A DNA stretch of 6,239 nucleotides from contig JAQTPU010000046.1 of the NCBI GenBank assembly GCA_028712575.1, positions 1 through 6,239 on the forward strand. Reading direction: 5' to 3'. Below, piece by piece: positions 6,179 through 6,239 of the stretch (the stretch's first letter is position 1; each line of letters begins with the position of its first letter). Below the pieces are notes generated by a model. That model made no database searches and had not been told where the DNA came from. It saw only the letters and a program-made list of their open reading frames with translations. This stretch comes from Candidatus Iainarchaeum sp. GTDB lineage: Archaea; Iainarchaeota; Iainarchaeia; Iainarchaeales; GCA-2688035. Position numbers and translations under genes: made by a program.

Positions 6179-6239
6179 ATGATGGAACCAAAAGCATTGA
6201 AATCAAAAAAAGGCTTCTTGGGCCCGATTGGGGACGACC
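6179..6239 (+). CDS. Start of a further operon gene, 3' partial
   Basis: Only about 20 codons are visible: MMEPKALKSKKGFLGPIGDD, then the window ends. The ATG lies nine bases after the previous stop, with GTGAG at 6171-6175 as a likely ribosome binding site. The second ATG at 6182 has slightly better spacing. The basic stretch KSKKG before Phe-Leu could be a short leader or the cytoplasmic flank of a membrane segment, but no hydrophobic helix is reached. Membership of the same operon is likely from spacing; function cannot be assigned. Confidence 0.6.
   Translation, partial: MMEPKALKSKKGFLGPIGDD

Overview
This window looks like part of an archaeal chromosome carrying a type IV pilus (type IV filament) assembly and pilin locus, with every gene on the + strand. 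The archaeal signs are class III (FlaK/EppA-type) prepilin leaders of the form short basic stretch, G, cut, Q, hydrophobic helix; two exact TTTAWATA boxes; a T-tract terminator without a hairpin; GGTGAT-type ribosome binding sites; and a two-domain TadC/FlaJ-like membrane platform. The lineage cannot be fixed from sequence alone. The style (small Cys-rich pilins, unplaced membrane proteins) would suit a DPANN-type or other uncultivated archaeon, but that is inference.

Layout: bases 1-1118 hold the 3' part of a PilT/VirB11-type secretion ATPase, open at the left edge. It is followed after 14 bases by a 767-residue TadC/FlaJ-like inner-membrane platform (1133-3436). The platform's stop codon overlaps the start of a first prepilin (3433-3900). 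A TATA box then precedes a second, related prepilin (3983-4540), which ends in a strong T-tract terminator (4579-4615). Directly after that, a new TATA box (4628-4635) drives a second transcription unit. Its first gene is a 54-residue pilin-like protein (4669-4833), shorter than many ORF cut-offs. It is followed by a Cys-rich prepilin (4870-5430), a Cys-rich membrane-anchored protein with a probable TTG start (5435-6169), and the first 20 codons of a further gene (6179-6239).

Working model: the ATPase drives the platform protein, which extrudes a filament built from the pilin-like proteins after a prepilin peptidase encoded elsewhere removes their short leaders. The 54-residue protein, with its own promoter and hardly anything beyond the helix, is a candidate major subunit. 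The four larger proteins have 4, 6, 10 and 10 cysteines, while the two assembly proteins have almost none, so they are candidate disulfide-stabilised minor or tip subunits. No archaellum-specific genes, RNA genes, mobile elements or CRISPR arrays were seen. Non-coding stretches are short (largest 128 bases) and contain the promoters and terminator listed.
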